Of a stretch of 64,000 nucleotides of DNA, positions 1 through 11,785 are shown piece by piece. The position numbers and the translations under genes are program-made. Source of the DNA: Laetiporus sulphureus 93-53. Lineage: Eukaryota > Basidiomycota > Agaricomycetes > Polyporales > Laetiporaceae. Location of the stretch: NCBI RefSeq assembly GCF_001632365.1, contig NW_024468554.1, positions 163,199 through 227,198 of the forward strand, in the 5' to 3' direction. The first letter of the stretch is position 1; each line of letters starts with the position of its first letter. The notes beneath the pieces were generated by a model. That model worked only from the letters and a program-made list of their open reading frames with translations. It searched no databases and was not told the origin of the DNA.

Positions 1-841
1 GACATTCCCTCGACCGTGCCCCAGCCATGGGCTCCGAATATTTGGCGTATACGGTTTGTTGAATGAAAATGACCACGGCTTATTTGTGGCTGATATATTC
101 TACTACGAAAAAGATTTATTCTGAACTACAAACGTCTGCATTATCGAACTGTCTGGGTGGAACTCTCCGACGTAGAGACAACACTACGTGCCATACGCGC
201 TCCCCAGAGTTCGGTCAGGAGCGACGGTAGAGCTATATATTCCCTTCCAGTAATTGTGGACGCTTCACGGTCAAGGAACTCTCCTACTATCCTATCAAAT
301 GCAAGCACCATCGCAGAATACCTCGAAGTCACATATCCAGCACGCCCCATTTTCCCAGAAGGTTCACGCGCATTGCAAAGCCTTTTCGTCCACTACATCC
401 AGGAAATCTTCGCAAAGCCGCTACTCCCAATTCTGGTACCTCTGACCCACCAGACGCTCCCGCAGCGCAGCCAGATCCACTTTCGCAGCACCGGCCCTGG
501 TCCCCAGCTGTCAGGCGCGCAAAAGGAGCAAGCCTGGCAGGCCGTCAAGGAGCAGTTCGACTTCCTCGCTGGAATATTGGACAAGAATGCCGGCACTGAT
601 GGAGACGGTACGGTCGCGATGGGCCGTGACGTGAGCTATGCGGATTTTGCGCTGTGTTCCGTGCTGTGAGCGTCCCGTCGAAGTCATCCAGTCATCCAGT
701 CTCCCCTCATTTGTCTCGTTTATTAGGATCTGGATTGAACGGGTATCACCGCACGACGGCTGGATCCGTATCAGACAATGGAACAGTCACCGGTGGACGA
801 GGCTGTGGGACAGATGCAAGAGCTACATGGATGTGCTGTGA
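1..841 (+). CDS. Glutathione S-transferase, etherase-like (5' end outside window)
   Basis: Seen: three exons, 1-53 (partial), 114-665 and 727-841, joined at GT-AG introns 54-113 and 666-726. The frame carries through both junctions and ends at TGA 841. The first visible residues (DIPSTVPQPWAPNIWRIRF) followed by ILNYK after the first junction are the start of the thioredoxin-like N-terminal domain of fungal GSTs. Next come SLPVIVD and the IAEYLEVTYP stretch typical of the glutathione site, then a helical C-terminal domain. About 240 residues are visible; only a few N-terminal residues should be missing. Family knowledge: the pattern matches the fungal GST group related to bacterial beta-etherases, which conjugate glutathione to aromatic or wood-derived compounds in the cytosol. 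Substrate is inferred, not seen. Confidence 0.85.
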
Positions 842-1641
842 CTTCATATCGCAGACTGCTGGGATTTCTCTCCATTCCACCTATATTATTATCGTTAATT
901 AGCTGCATAATCTCCTCCCGGTATAGACCGCAATGTATAGAACTACTAGTACTTGTAACGCGAGGTTATTGATTTCACCTTTGTGGAGATAGTAACAGCG
1001 GTGATTGGTGATTAGACGGTCAGAAAATAATCTTGGAGAAGCGCATGCGACATGATAGTGACTCACACAGTGGCTATGAGACGAAGTACTAACAAGTACA
1101 CTTACGGTTCTTGCCATGGCCCATGATCATATAGGTGCATGCATTTGAGTTCTCACGGGACATGGCATGTTCGGAAGTACTCATGCACCGCAGTTATCAA
1201 TATATATATATACATTCTGAGCAAAGCTCACCAGTTCAGATGCTCGGATAATGCCTGCTGCGGGGAAGCCAGGATAGTAGTAGTGGCCTGTGGCTGAAGA
1301 ATCCTAATCACGATCACGTGCACCGTGTCAACGCGTCGCGTGATCTTGTCCATGGGCGCCCGTTTGTCGCGAAGTTTGCTGCAGAGCCCATGGGGTGTCC
1401 CCTGAGATGCTGCCGTTCGACTCCCACAAATATGCAACAAAATGCCAGTACTTGCAGTAATCGGCGCACTGGTACTCCCAGGTTCTGTACATGCAGAGCA
1501 TGGAGGCCGCAGGGCACTATGCTACACACACACAAGGAACTCGACGACATCTTGATCTCCAAGCTTTCCTAAGCATCTGATGTTCGCCAAAGTTTTAGGT
1601 CATACATTCTACAGAGCACCGGCGATGCTGTCGTACTAGAA
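842..1641. other. Intergenic, convergent 3' ends
   Basis: This lies between the 3' ends of the GST (plus) and the alcohol dehydrogenase (minus). Open frames are short and show no family motif. A short AT repeat (tatatatata) lies near 1200-1211. I see no gene here. Confidence 0.6.
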
Positions 1642-2930
1642 TCACGGCACAATTACCGCACGGAAGCGCGCCGAGCTACGGTGATCGTACGCGTCGTTCG
1701 CCTTATCGAGCGGGAAGGTCTCCACCAAACACTTGACGCCGTGAGCCTTTACAAACTTGACACAATCCTCGCTATCCGCCGCCACACCGCTTGGCCAGCC
1801 GCGGATCGAGAGACGCATGCCGATCAGCATACCTGGTAGGTCACGATGTCAGTCTATGCGCTCAGCTGCATTTGAGAACGCCCACCAAGCGGGATGGACG
1901 CCTCCTCGGTGATGGCGAGGACCAATAATTCGCCGTTCGCTGCGAGCGCCGGGAGGAGCGAGCGGATGATTTCCGGGTTTGGAGCAGTGCACATGATGAG
2001 GCGCGCGCCTCCGAGCTTCTTCAGGGCTTCTGCCTGGCTCGTCTTCGACCCATCGATGTATATTTCCGCTCCTAAGCTAGTGGCGAGCTCCTCCTTTGCG
2101 GGGGACGACGAGAGCGCGACGACCCGGAAGCCCATCCGCTTCGCAAATTGAATGGCAAGGTGACCCAAACCTCTGTGAGAGAGAATACGCTGAGAAGTAG
2201 TGGCAAGCAGCATAGGCTAGATTTATTACCCTATGCCTTGGACAGCAACGAAGTCTGGCGGCGTACACGACATGTGACGGAGGGAATCTGGAAGTGGAGT
2301 TAGCGGTGAGGACGATCGGACTATCCTCGGAACGCACTGAAAGTGGTGACTCCTGCACAGAGGAGCGGAGCGACCTCAGCAGGGTTCATACCATCCGGGA
2401 TGTCAACAACAGCCTCAGTTCGCACGGTTACATACTCTGCGTAACCGCCGTGTCTTGAAATACCTGTACACGTAGCATTCGTTCAGCGACATAATAAGCA
2501 TCAAGGCCTGTAAGAGACCTACCGTTGATATCTTCTTCGTCGCAGGTAATGTAATCGCCAACGGCACAGCGATCGCAAGCGAAACAGTGTCCTCCGTGCC
2601 AGCCACTGCCGACCCGCTGGCCGACCTTCCACTTCTTCTCGGTGGGAGGGATCGCTACAACGTCGCCCACGATCTCGTGCCCCGGCACGATGGGATACGT
2701 CACCTGGGGCATTCCCTGGTGCTTAGCAATCTCGTCGCTAGCAAAAGACTATCAGGGATGATTACAATGGTTCAAGATGTGGTGGGAACTGACCTTGCGC
2801 AAACACCGCATGCGAGAACCTTCACCACAATCTCGCCCTGCTGAGGGTCCTTCCAGTCGAAGATAATTTGCTCAAGGGGCCCTCCTTTCTCCGTGAAGCC
2901 ATATGCCTTGTAGGTCTTTGGATGCGACAT
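1642..2930 (-). CDS. Zinc-dependent alcohol dehydrogenase, medium-chain (CAD/AdhP type)
   Basis: Seen: six exons on the minus strand, 2930-2794, 2737-2523, 2463-2338, 2287-2230, 2172-1886 and 1832-1642. They total 1014 nt and encode 337 residues; the frame is intact across five short GT-AG introns. The ATG at 2930 gives MSHPKTYKAYGF. The catalytic zinc motif CGVC and GHEIVGDV are present, as are structural zinc cysteines in CFACDRCAVGDYITC. The nucleotide-binding turn GIGGLGHLAIQFAK is split by intron 4. It ends FRAVIVP. Family knowledge: medium-chain dehydrogenases of this type reduce aldehydes to alcohols with NADPH (cinnamyl-alcohol-dehydrogenase-like). The length is normal for the family. 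The exact substrate cannot be read from sequence. Confidence 0.92.
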
Positions 2931-4698
2931 GGTTTTCTGGGATGTGTGGATGGGTGGAGTGGATGGGTGGACTCTCAGGGATGTCAACAGGGAGTTGTGC
3001 GGTGTTGCACGCCCTACTGCTCGAATAAAGCGAGAGCACCCCTTATATACGGTCTGCAGTCACTGTTAGTCAGGCCCTGGCACCATTAAGGGACGGGTAA
3101 AAATAACGGGCATGATGCAAACTCCGACTTGCCTTCCGGAAGATCGCACAGAATTCAAATGCTCGGGCCGCATGTGGGCGATCCTCCATCAGAACTTCGC
3201 TAAACTCGATTCAAGTTTCCCAAGCTGCCCGAATATGTGCGCGGTTGTTTCTTGCTCACTGCTTGCTTAGCCATCATGCAAGCAGACTCGCACAGTTCCG
3301 ACTCTTATGTAAATGCTTCTGCGCGCGCGCATGCCGCCGAAAATGCAGCCTGCGAGTCCGCGTTTCGCTTCTTTGCGAGTTACGCATTTCACGCTCCTGA
3401 TCTCGGACATAAAATGACGTCATGTGCAATCCGTGACATTCCGACAAGATGTTATGTACATAGCTCCTAAGATTGCACGTCGACCCCCACTGTGTGATCC
3501 GATATGAAATGCATGAACCTGCCAAGGAGCAAAATCGGAGTTCTATGAAGTAGATTATCCCATCACTAGCGTCCATGGACCGCTAGATCTCCGACTTCGC
3601 CTGGCCAGCCGAAGACCGGGCGGAGTGAACCCGATTCCACAATGAAGTGCGCGACTATCATATCAGAAACACGGACAACAAATTGATCAGCCCGGATTGA
3701 TAGGAGAGCATCGATCAATGTGTACAGTTGCGCGTCCGTACGTTCGTAGCGATGCTTCTGCAGTTGTTGTGGGCAAACTAGCTCGAGTCGTAAAGCAGCC
3801 AGAACCTCGTGCATGACAAGATTCATATACTACTTTCATAATAGGCCTATCGCGGTTTCACTAGTCTGCCCAATCTCACGCTATCCGCGGAAGCCGTCCT
3901 GCCGAGAGGTTTGCACTTGTGTGAGACAAAACGTGTCCAGTTCGGAATCATTGTCGCATGCAGCAGCAATCTTGCGGGAGCTTACCACTATATAACGTAA
4001 GTTCCGCCGTCATCTAGAGTCTCACTCGGGGCTCCTTATCGCCAGAATGTTCTGACCCTGTCTTGTTCCACAAAGGCTCATTCGGAATTTAAAGCTGCAT
4101 GAATTCAAGTTTTGAGAACCGTGATCGAGGAATGGAATTCTGTGCACCATTGGGCCACAGGTGTCTGAACAATTGAGTCGTCGACTCCTATAAGTTAATC
4201 GGCCAACTTTGGCCGCGGCAACAACCGTTGATAGCTGCGTTCATTGCTTTTCCGTTCAATAACACTGCTTCCAAAACGTGAAAAGTATTGATCCTAGCAG
4301 GCGCCGTGCAGGCTTGAGATCCCAAAGCGTTCTCGATGTCGAAAGCGTTGAATGTTCGCAGACTGCCTGATGTATGGACCGTGACCTACCTCCACGTGAT
4401 TGTGACGCGTCGTGTTGTGGCGTGGAATGTCCGAGCGCTAACGAGTTCACGCAGCGAGAGACATGCGGGACTCCTCACGATGCTTTTCTCTCCCTCCCTC
4501 TCCATCGTGTACCAGTATCCGTAAACTTGGATCTCTGGACATACAACAAACGAATCTATGTCTCAATTACAGAAGGACAGCCCGAAGTCATATTTACAAT
4601 CCTCTATAGTTCGAACCGCCATCAGCACTCAGAGCATGATGAGGAACAAATGAACAAGATCTGAGAATGAGCATGCTGACTTCCGGATATATGCAACG
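2931..4698. other. Intergenic, about 1.8 kb
   Basis: This holds the alcohol dehydrogenase promoter (near 3041) and the 3' flank of the glycosidase gene. Two anonymous open frames, 3566-3826 minus (86 residues) and 4374-4664 plus (96 residues), show no recognisable domain and no clear splice partners. I do not call them genes. Confidence 0.5.
3041..3050 (-). promoter_or_regulatory. TATA-like element of the alcohol dehydrogenase gene
   Basis: On the minus strand this reads GTATATAAGG, about 110-120 bp upstream of the ATG at 2930. Its position and sequence suit a core promoter. Inferred from sequence only. Confidence 0.45.
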
Positions 4699-7011
4699 TT
4701 ACATGGTAGGACTGATATTCTCTACGCTGATAGTCCAGTCCTCATCTGGAAATCCTGGAGCCTCGCCCGAGCTGCCATCCCATCCTCTCGCCATCATCGC
4801 AACAGCGTACAAGAGACCTCCCGCACCCGGAAAGTACGGCGTTGGGACCTGGGCGCCTCCAGTTGGCATGCCTACGTCGTCGAATTCGTAGTACTGGTTA
4901 AGCAGCCATTCTACAGCTTTCTCCGGATCGCCGTTGCGCGCTGCGGACATCGCCAGCATCGGAAAGTCCCATCTGCAAACATGCAGCCTTTAATGTCAGG
5001 ACCAGACTTGGGGAGCACCGGAAGACGTACCCCCATATATTGCTGATATTCCAAGTTGTCCACACTCTCTCAGCCGTCTCCTTGGCGATATCGAGGCTCA
5101 GGTTCGCAGTCTGAGGTAGCCAACCATACAAGCCCACCAGAGCTGGATGGCTGTTCGTATACTGCGTGGTAGCCCAGAAGTTGCTCTCGATTCCTTCGTA
5201 CACAGCATACAGGCCATCTTCTATTGGAAGCGGCGCGAGGTGTTCCCTGACCTCCAACCATGCCGGCGGTGCCTCTTCTCCCAGGCGCTCCATCCACGTC
5301 TGTGCCATGTCCAGACCAAGCCTCCAGTACGCCAACTCAAACGCTGGATTGCGCGTCACATTTGGGCTAGTATCTTCGCTGACCACGTACATCGGCGGCC
5401 CGAGATCATAGACGTCCGTGCTATCATTGTACTTCGCATAGTCTGCCATCCAATCCGCGGTCTCATACACGACGTCCCGCCACCTCTGCAGGGTCTGCTT
5501 GGATTCCGTGGCACGATACTCGTACTCTGCGAACACGAGAGGATGCGGCTGCTGCCAGATGAGAAGCTCGTTGATCTCGCCTGGCGCCGAGCGCCCTGAT
5601 GGGTCTGTCATCTTTGGCCAGCGCGCTCCGTATTTATACCCTTCCTGGTCCTGTGCGCGCTCGATAGAGGTGGCGAGGAAGCGGTGATACACGTCGAGCG
5701 ATCGATTCAGCAGGTCCCAGTTGCCCCACAAGGCCCAGTGGCAGCTGTGCCAGAAGTACATCTCCATGTGGAACTTGCCATACTGATTGACTTGATGAGC
5801 TCTTTCTATTGCCACGGCCAGACAACGTGTCAACACTCACCCAGCCATCATTGACAAGCCCTGACTGCGTTCGGTCAGTATTCGAACAGATTACCTCTCA
5901 AAAAATCGAGACATCGACGTACCTCCTGCGGAGGTGTAAAGCCCGCTTCATTCACTCGCATCAAGTAGCGCGACAGAATGATTCTTCGTTGCAACTCATC
6001 TGCCCGAGGATCAACAGAACCGCTAATAAGATCGACGAAGCCGTTCATCGACCAGTACTGTTTCCATGTCGCAACACTTTCCTCCATCATTTCTGCAGTG
6101 AAGGGAATGGACGACAGTTGCGTCAAAGAATATGCAACCGAAGTCGAGAACGATGTCGAGTTCGCAGATGGCCATATGCTATATCGATGGAAATGGGGCG
6201 AGTCCCGCAATATTGTGAAGCCATCGCCGCCGCCGATGGATGTGAAGAACGTTGCTGCAACTTCTGTATGGTTAATCTGTGCTTGGACGTTTCCTCCGAG
6301 ACCTCTCCAAATCTCCAAAGACGTGGTGTGGCCGGCTGTATTGTTCCAATATCCGACAAAAGGCGCTTGAAATTTATCGGAACCATCATTCCAGGGGAAG
6401 TCCAAGAACAGGCCCAAGCGGTCTTCCTGGAGAAGTCCCGAGCTGATTGTAATACCGACCGTGCTACTGCTCTGCGCGGCGTACGTTTGAACCGTTACTC
6501 TCTGTCCTTGCCAAACGAAGCTGCTCGTGATAACTCCAGTCCACAGATCCAGTTCCTGACGGGTGTCACTGGTATCCGCCTCCGTCACATCCGTCAACTC
6601 CCCGTCCTCGTTCCTGAACAACAGCCCGACGCGTCCCAGATTTGCTCGGTTAGGATCAGCGATGAGCCACTGCTGCGGCGCTGCGGCGCCACCAAACTCG
6701 TACTGCACTCCATCCCATACCACGCCGCGATATGTCAAGATGTCTTGCGTGGTCACGCCCGCGGGCAGGCTGTCGTTCTTCCAGCCCCAGTCAGACATGA
6801 CCGCCCAAGGCTGGAAGGTCTGCAAGCCTGAGACGTCGGCGCCAAACGCGAAGAAGCCATTGCCTACTTGCATAGGGGTGGTGCTGCTCGAGGCATTTCG
6901 AACTGGGTTGTACCGTGAGACGATGGCTCGACGAGGAATGGATGCGACTGCAACACATAAGGAGGCTAGCCATATGAACATGAGGTATGCTCCCAGAGCA
7001 ACCATCATCAT
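4699..7011 (-). CDS. Secreted six-hairpin glycosidase-like protein
   Basis: Seen: four exons, 7011-5923, 5864-5841 (only 24 nt), 5782-5031 and 4972-4699. They total 2139 nt and 712 residues, with a start at the first of three tandem ATGs. The N-terminus has a hydrophobic signal peptide (about 25 residues, ending near AVAS). Motifs include GNGFFAFGADVSGLQTF near the N-terminus, FHMEMYFWHSCHWALWGNW after the tiny exon, and WDFPMLAMSAARNGDPEKAV near the C-terminus. Several N-glycosylation sequons are present. Family knowledge: these resemble the (alpha/alpha)6 six-hairpin glycosidases of clan GH-L (GH65/GH95-like). The aromatic and acidic residues suit a carbohydrate-active enzyme, but substrate and catalytic residues are not established. 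An AT-rich TATA-like element lies near 7061-7070. Confidence 0.82.
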
Positions 7012-7060
7012 GGCGGGGGATGGTTAATCTGACTCTCTCTCGGGCTCGAGCTATCTCTGT

Positions 7061-7070
7061 TATTTATATC
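7061..7070 (-). promoter_or_regulatory. TATA-like element of the six-hairpin glycosidase gene
   Basis: The minus strand reads GATATAAATA about 50-60 bp upstream of the ATG at 7011. The spacing is short but suits a fungal core promoter with a short leader. Confidence 0.45.
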
Positions 7071-7417
7071 CCATACTTTGGTGAGCTTCGTGCACATCAG
7101 CAAGCGGACGACGGCGAAATAGTTCTGCTAGCAGGTGACAGTGGTGGCGGTCCGTAAATCCTGGTTTGGGGCATGTGACCATGTGCTACAACGTCCATCC
7201 CGAGTATCCAGCGGACCGTCTGGGATAGGATGGTACGTCAATCACTTAAACGTCATTATCTCATGTATTCTGAGTAGTTGTCACAATGTACGGTCAACAC
7301 GGTATAGATGATCGAAGGGTCTCTGATGATCAATGGTCTGACATGCTCAGTGCGAGCCAATATGCATATCCTATTATCCGCAAATACTGCATACAGCTTG
7401 TACTTCAACGTCCACTA

Positions 7418-8439
7418 TCAACCTCGTGGATAGAACTTGAGTCTGTCTGGTTCCACGTCAGTCGACCTCCAGATCTGCTCGAACGCGTCCACATTTTCCT
7501 GTATAGTGTTGATCTTCCACCGCAGTCGTTCCCCAGAGTCCGTCCCCAGAGGTACCCGCAACCACTCCCTCTTACCCCCTTAACTCTCAACCAACCCTTG
7601 CGCCATTCCAACCCCATGCACAACTTCATAAATCCTCGCTGATAGTTTCACAACGTCGCCAATCTGGCCATCCCTGACATGTTGTTTCGGCACCTCCTCC
7701 AAAGTGCGATATCCTTGCGATGGATCCGTATAAACTTTGGAATCCGAGTCGTGGGAGAACAACGGAGCTGTCTGGAAGAAGTTCGTGGAGAAGTATCCAG
7801 GCTCGATGATGAGGACGCGGATCCCGAAGGGTGCAACCTCCTGGCTCAACGCGTCCGAAAAGAGTTCCAGAGCGGCCTTGGAGGCGCAGTATGCTCCCCA
7901 TGATGAAAAGCCACTGAGACCACAAACTGACGAGACATTGAAAATCTGACCGCTTCGTCGGGCCCGGAAAGAAGGCAGTAAGGCTTGAACAAGTGCAATC
8001 GCTCCGAAAACGTTCGTTTGGAACTGCGCCCGCATGTCATCGAGACTGCATTATCACAATTAGCAGTGCTTGCTTGCGACACAGCATGGTAGACTTGCTT
8101 GAGCTCTTCCACTGGAGCCACAACGCCATACGCCGCGTTGTTCACTAGAACATCGATATGTCCGTATACCTTCAGCGCCTCTTCTCCGGCGCGGCGTATG
8201 TCTGCATCGCAAGCGTTGAGATCGAGCACGAGAGCCTTGGCACCCGCATCGCGCAAGGTATCGGGAAGCTTCGAGAGCGATCGCACTGTGGCTACCACCT
8301 ACGAAGTGAGCAGTTAGCATGTCGCCTACCTCCCGTAATAGATCAGCTTTACATGATCTCCCTGTAAGAGCACGTACTGAGCCAGTGAGAGCCCAATTCC
8401 TGAACTTGCACCGGTAATGAGCCAGACTTTTGCAGGCAT
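7418..8439 (-). CDS. Short-chain dehydrogenase/reductase with in-frame stop before its conserved C-terminus
   Basis: Seen: exons 8439-8353, 8298-8099 and 8045-7580. The ATG at 8439 gives MPAKVWLITGASSGIG, then NNAAYG, NVSS and the catalytic YCASK. This is a classical NAD(P)-binding Rossmann oxidoreductase. Intron 2 (8098-8046) is GC-AG: the donor reads GCAAGT and restores VEELNLDDMRAQF, whereas the nearby GT donor breaks frame. The frame meets TAA at 7582-7580 after MAQGLVES (250 residues). The same frame then continues without a stop as WLRVPLGTDSGERLRWKI and further to TGA at 7420-7418, about 53 more codons that match the usual family C-terminus. So the gene is either recently truncated by one nonsense codon or read through. 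Substrate unknown. Confidence 0.85.
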
Positions 8440-8790
8440 GTACACGAAATCGGGGTTGAGGCTTTCGCACAAACACGAGGAATTTATACGAATGCGAGGT
8501 ACCTCTTTCGCGCGATGCGTCAGCGATGCAGATATGAGCCCTTGGCTCTCTGGGATACAGGTTGACTCAACGTCGGCTTTCTTAGGAAAGCTCAAATCCG
8601 ACACACTTTTATCCGCTTGCCGTCACCAAAAATACAATAAGCTCGAGAAAGTCTCAGGACGTTCTTGTTACGAACCTCTTTCTGGGCTGCAAGCTACTTA
8701 TTGTGCATTTCTTCGCTTGTACAAGCCATTACCGGCAAGAACAAGTCAAAAAGGAGGTTTTCGAGCCACAAGTCGATTCGAGTTTTCCTA
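8368..8790. repeat. Segmental duplication, source copy: SDR promoter plus exon 1
   Basis: This segment contains SDR exon 1 and its upstream region. It recurs in the same orientation at about 62337-62785. By eye the first roughly 195 bases (from the gagcacgtactgag boundary) differ at only about six or seven positions. Beyond about 8565 similarity falls but stays clear, for example in the shared ttatccgcttgccgtcacca. Confidence 0.9.
8484..8493 (-). promoter_or_regulatory. TATA-like element of the SDR gene
   Basis: The minus strand reads CGTATAAATT about 45-55 bp upstream of the ATG at 8439. The same element is present in the duplicated copy near 62451-62460. Confidence 0.45.
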
Positions 8791-8889
8791 ATGAATGAGA
8801 CCCACCCTTGGTCCGAGAGCGCCCTTTTCGCAACCGTGCTCCGAAATCCGGATCGAAGACATGCGCAGCCACTCCCGCTTTTAGTCCTG

Positions 8890-9500
8890 CTTCAACCAGA
8901 TCCCTGAGCCAGCCCTGTTCCACGTACAACCTCGTATAGCTTCTGCATGCAACGTCGCTGGTCTAGCCGCTCGTGAGATGACGGCGGGCACGGCTCCGAA
9001 GAAGTTCAGTGATAAGGGGGCGGATCTTGAATGGGACGGCTGTGTCGGCAACGACTCCAAAAAGGCTTCGAGAGCAGCCTTGAAGGTACTATACGCACCC
9101 ATGACGGCGAAGGGAGCCACACCAACAATGGAAGGGACGTTGAACATCCTGCCACTTCTGTATGTTCGGAAGGACGGCAGCAATAACTGCGAGAGTGAGC
9201 GAGATCACTCCGCAGACGCTCGCTTCGAACTGGATCCTGACAACGCTTGGCAATGCTATGGATCACAGTCAGCATCGCATCGAAGTTCAGACACATGTAC
9301 AAATCCACCTCAGCCCTTCTACTGCGGCGATGATAGCCATGTACTGCGTTGTTCGCTAGAGGGACGTGCCACAGACCTTCAATGCTTCTTCACCGCGGCA
9401 TACGTCACTGTCGGAAACATTGAGATCGAGCACAAAAAGCACTTTACCGGTAATTTGTAAACCCTCGGGCGATCTTTCGAGCGCCTTATCGTGGAAACTA
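8890..9500 (-). pseudogene. Decayed tandem copy of the SDR gene
   Basis: Seen on the minus strand, in shifting frames: VLFVLDLNVSDSD...GEEALKV (about 9440-9370), matching the intact gene's VLDLNACDAD...GEEALKV. A stop follows where NNAAYG should be. Then comes a degraded QFEASVCGVISLTLAV (about 9225-9180), a frameshift, and LPSFRTYRSGRMFNVPSI with GAYSTFKAALEAF (about 9180-9060), matching the intact LPSFRARRSGQIFNVSS and GAYCASKAALELF. The catalytic serine and tyrosine context is altered (NVPS, YSTFK). Multiple stops and frameshifts mean no protein is expected. It lies directly upstream of the intact SDR in the same orientation, so it is a tandem duplicate that decayed. Confidence 0.85.
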
Positions 9501-9903
9501 CCTAACGATACACATATTGTTAGTGCGCCACCACAAGAATAGTTAGTAATGGGCCCTTACACGATCCCCTTGCGAGAATACCTACTTCGATACCACAAGC
9601 CCGTGGCCGAAGTGCTCATCTGTCAGAGGCCTGATGTGATGATGAGCTCACTTCTCTAAACAAAGAGGCGCTTACTAGTCTTCACCACCTCGGCATCGGA
9701 GCGCCCGCTTTTACTCAATCACTCCACGATCCGGAAGTACGTCTCGTCAGATTACAAGGATGCCAGCGAGGACGTGATACCATTGTCGCACGGCCATCTT
9801 GCGCTCTTCCTAAGTTCATAGGGTACAAATGCGTTAATTGGACCCAATAACCTCCGAATTAACCTAAGGCTACAAACCGATAGCGCTACATGCGTTGTCA
9901 AAC

Positions 9904-11785
9904 CTAAGGAGAGTGCAGGAACTTCGTTCCAAGCTGCTGACAATCTCGCTCGATCGAATACATCTCCATCTCCATATCAAGGTCCCCTTCTACGATCTCT
10001 GATGCATCGGTCCCGTTCTGTCGTCGAGCATTCCAGTATGGCGTGGTCAGGGCCGCCTCGGACGAGACCATGGAGAACGAGTCAGACACGAAGTCTACGC
10101 TGCACCGCGAGGCGGAGAACCCCTTGAGGTTCAGGACTAATCGGGATCCTGCAACGTTCACCATAGCCAGAGCGAAGCTATGAAGAACTTGAGTGACAGC
10201 AATAGGAGCGAACCAGTGCCGCACGTACTACCGAGCGAGACCGAGGAACGCAGGACCCGCTAATGCCCAGACGCTATAGAAAGATGCATAAACGTCTCCA
10301 TCTTCGAGAACAGCGTGGCAACTTACAGTAACGACAGTAGCGAACAAACTGCTCAGGATTGTTAGCACGTTGCAGACAGGAACACAGTTGACGAAGATCG
10401 TACCAGTCACAGCAACAAAGTACAACATTCCTAACAGCACGTGGATCAGAATGATCAGACTAATCATTATCGTGCATGAACTGCGAGGCTCACCATCACG
10501 GTATAATAAAAGAGACAGACTACTGAATGATCGACGTCTTTCTTGACGAAGCATGGCGACAACTGTGAGAACAAAAAGGAGTGTTTCGAAGACGACGCTA
10601 CCGTGACGTTGAGCACATACATGTACGAGCGCGTCGGCGAGGAGCCTTACCTTGGCAACCAAGCCGTCCACAGGTATGAAGGAACCTGCGAGTGGTCACG
10701 ACCGGTAGTAATTCGGAAAAAGAGCGGACTTACGGAGCTGACACATTGATGATGTTCGGGTTTCAAGTGGCCTAACGGCAAGTGAGCCAGATCGTTCTTA
10801 GGGAGGCGGAACGACTTACGGATGATCGGCACCAGCGACACTGTGATGATCGCAGTAGAGCTCGATACATAGAGCACTGCTGCAGTACACAACACTCTCC
10901 TAATCCATGCTTCCCCTCCATGCAGACAATAGAGGCGCCATGCGACGATGGCTGAACAGAGTGATTGGTCGTCAGTACACGTAATGCAGGCCAAGGAAGT
11001 CTTCGATGGTTCTTACCGTGGATAGACATAAAGGAAGCGATCGTCAGATAGCCTTGCAACACTGTCCAGATCTTGCAAAACTGGCCGGCATTGTCAACAG
11101 AGGATCGAACCGGGCATATGCATAGCACGTACCAAGACGGAGGACGGGTTACCACTGAGGCCCATCGCCTCTGAACGACAACCTCAGAAAGCCATCGCTT
11201 CAGCGTGAAGTAGGGAATGCGTACCGTAGATGTCGATGACTAGCACAAGAGGGCTGAGAGAAGACCAGAATAAACTTGTGTAGGAGCGAACGAAAGATGA
11301 GCTCGCACACTATGTATCGGTTCTCCATGCGCGAAGAAGCATATTGAGTACGCTTCATGCGCTCAATAGTACAGACGGACAATAGCTTACGAGCAGAAAT
11401 ATGACCGATACAATCCCCATTCGCGCCCTCCATATGTAGTTCACCTGGAATTATACGATGCGCTCAGTTTGCTGCAACTTATGGACGTGCATTGTGATTG
11501 ACCTCCTCACTGAACTATGAGACATCTCCGTAAGCTTAGAAAGAAGAGGCTGAGGCATTCTCACTCACCGTCAGGACATGATCGTAGATGAGGACCGTAA
11601 ATCCAGCCACTGGGTGGCGAAACTGACTCAGGCGCACGTCCACCACGTGTATCAAACGTCACTCACGAGTCATGGCACTAGCAAGACATGAGCATGGCAC
11701 CGGCAAAAAGGGACGCTAAGGCTTACTTGACGGCAGCCTCATCCCTGGCGAGTGCCTCCAGGTACTCCAAGCTGGATGTAGACAT
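9904..11785 (-). CDS. DUF6533-type seven-helix membrane protein (copy 1)
   Basis: Seen: start ATG at 11785 (MSTSSLEYLEAL). Exons 11785-11727, 11626-11569 and 11444-11391 join in phase to give NQFRHPVAGFTVLIYDHVLT then VNYIWRARMGIVSVIFLL and an NRY start at 11322. Later exons include a helix around YCLHGGEAWIRRVL (near 10930-10850) and a long hydrophobic block (10650-10330) with ETLLFVLTVVAML. The last exon contains SRLVLNLKG and ends at 9904. The exact junctions between 11320 and 10230 were not all resolved. Family knowledge: DUF6533 proteins are abundant in Agaricomycetes, with about seven membrane helices and a cytoplasmic tail. Function is unknown; a receptor-like role is often guessed. 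Two relatives occur in this window. Confidence 0.78.

Noticed and set aside
5809..6831. A 340-codon plus-strand open frame
   Set aside because: Antisense shadow of the six-hairpin glycosidase gene, which has a signal peptide and clear motifs.
8890..9500. The second SDR locus as a functional gene
   Set aside because: Stops and frameshifts interrupt it, and the catalytic surroundings are altered.
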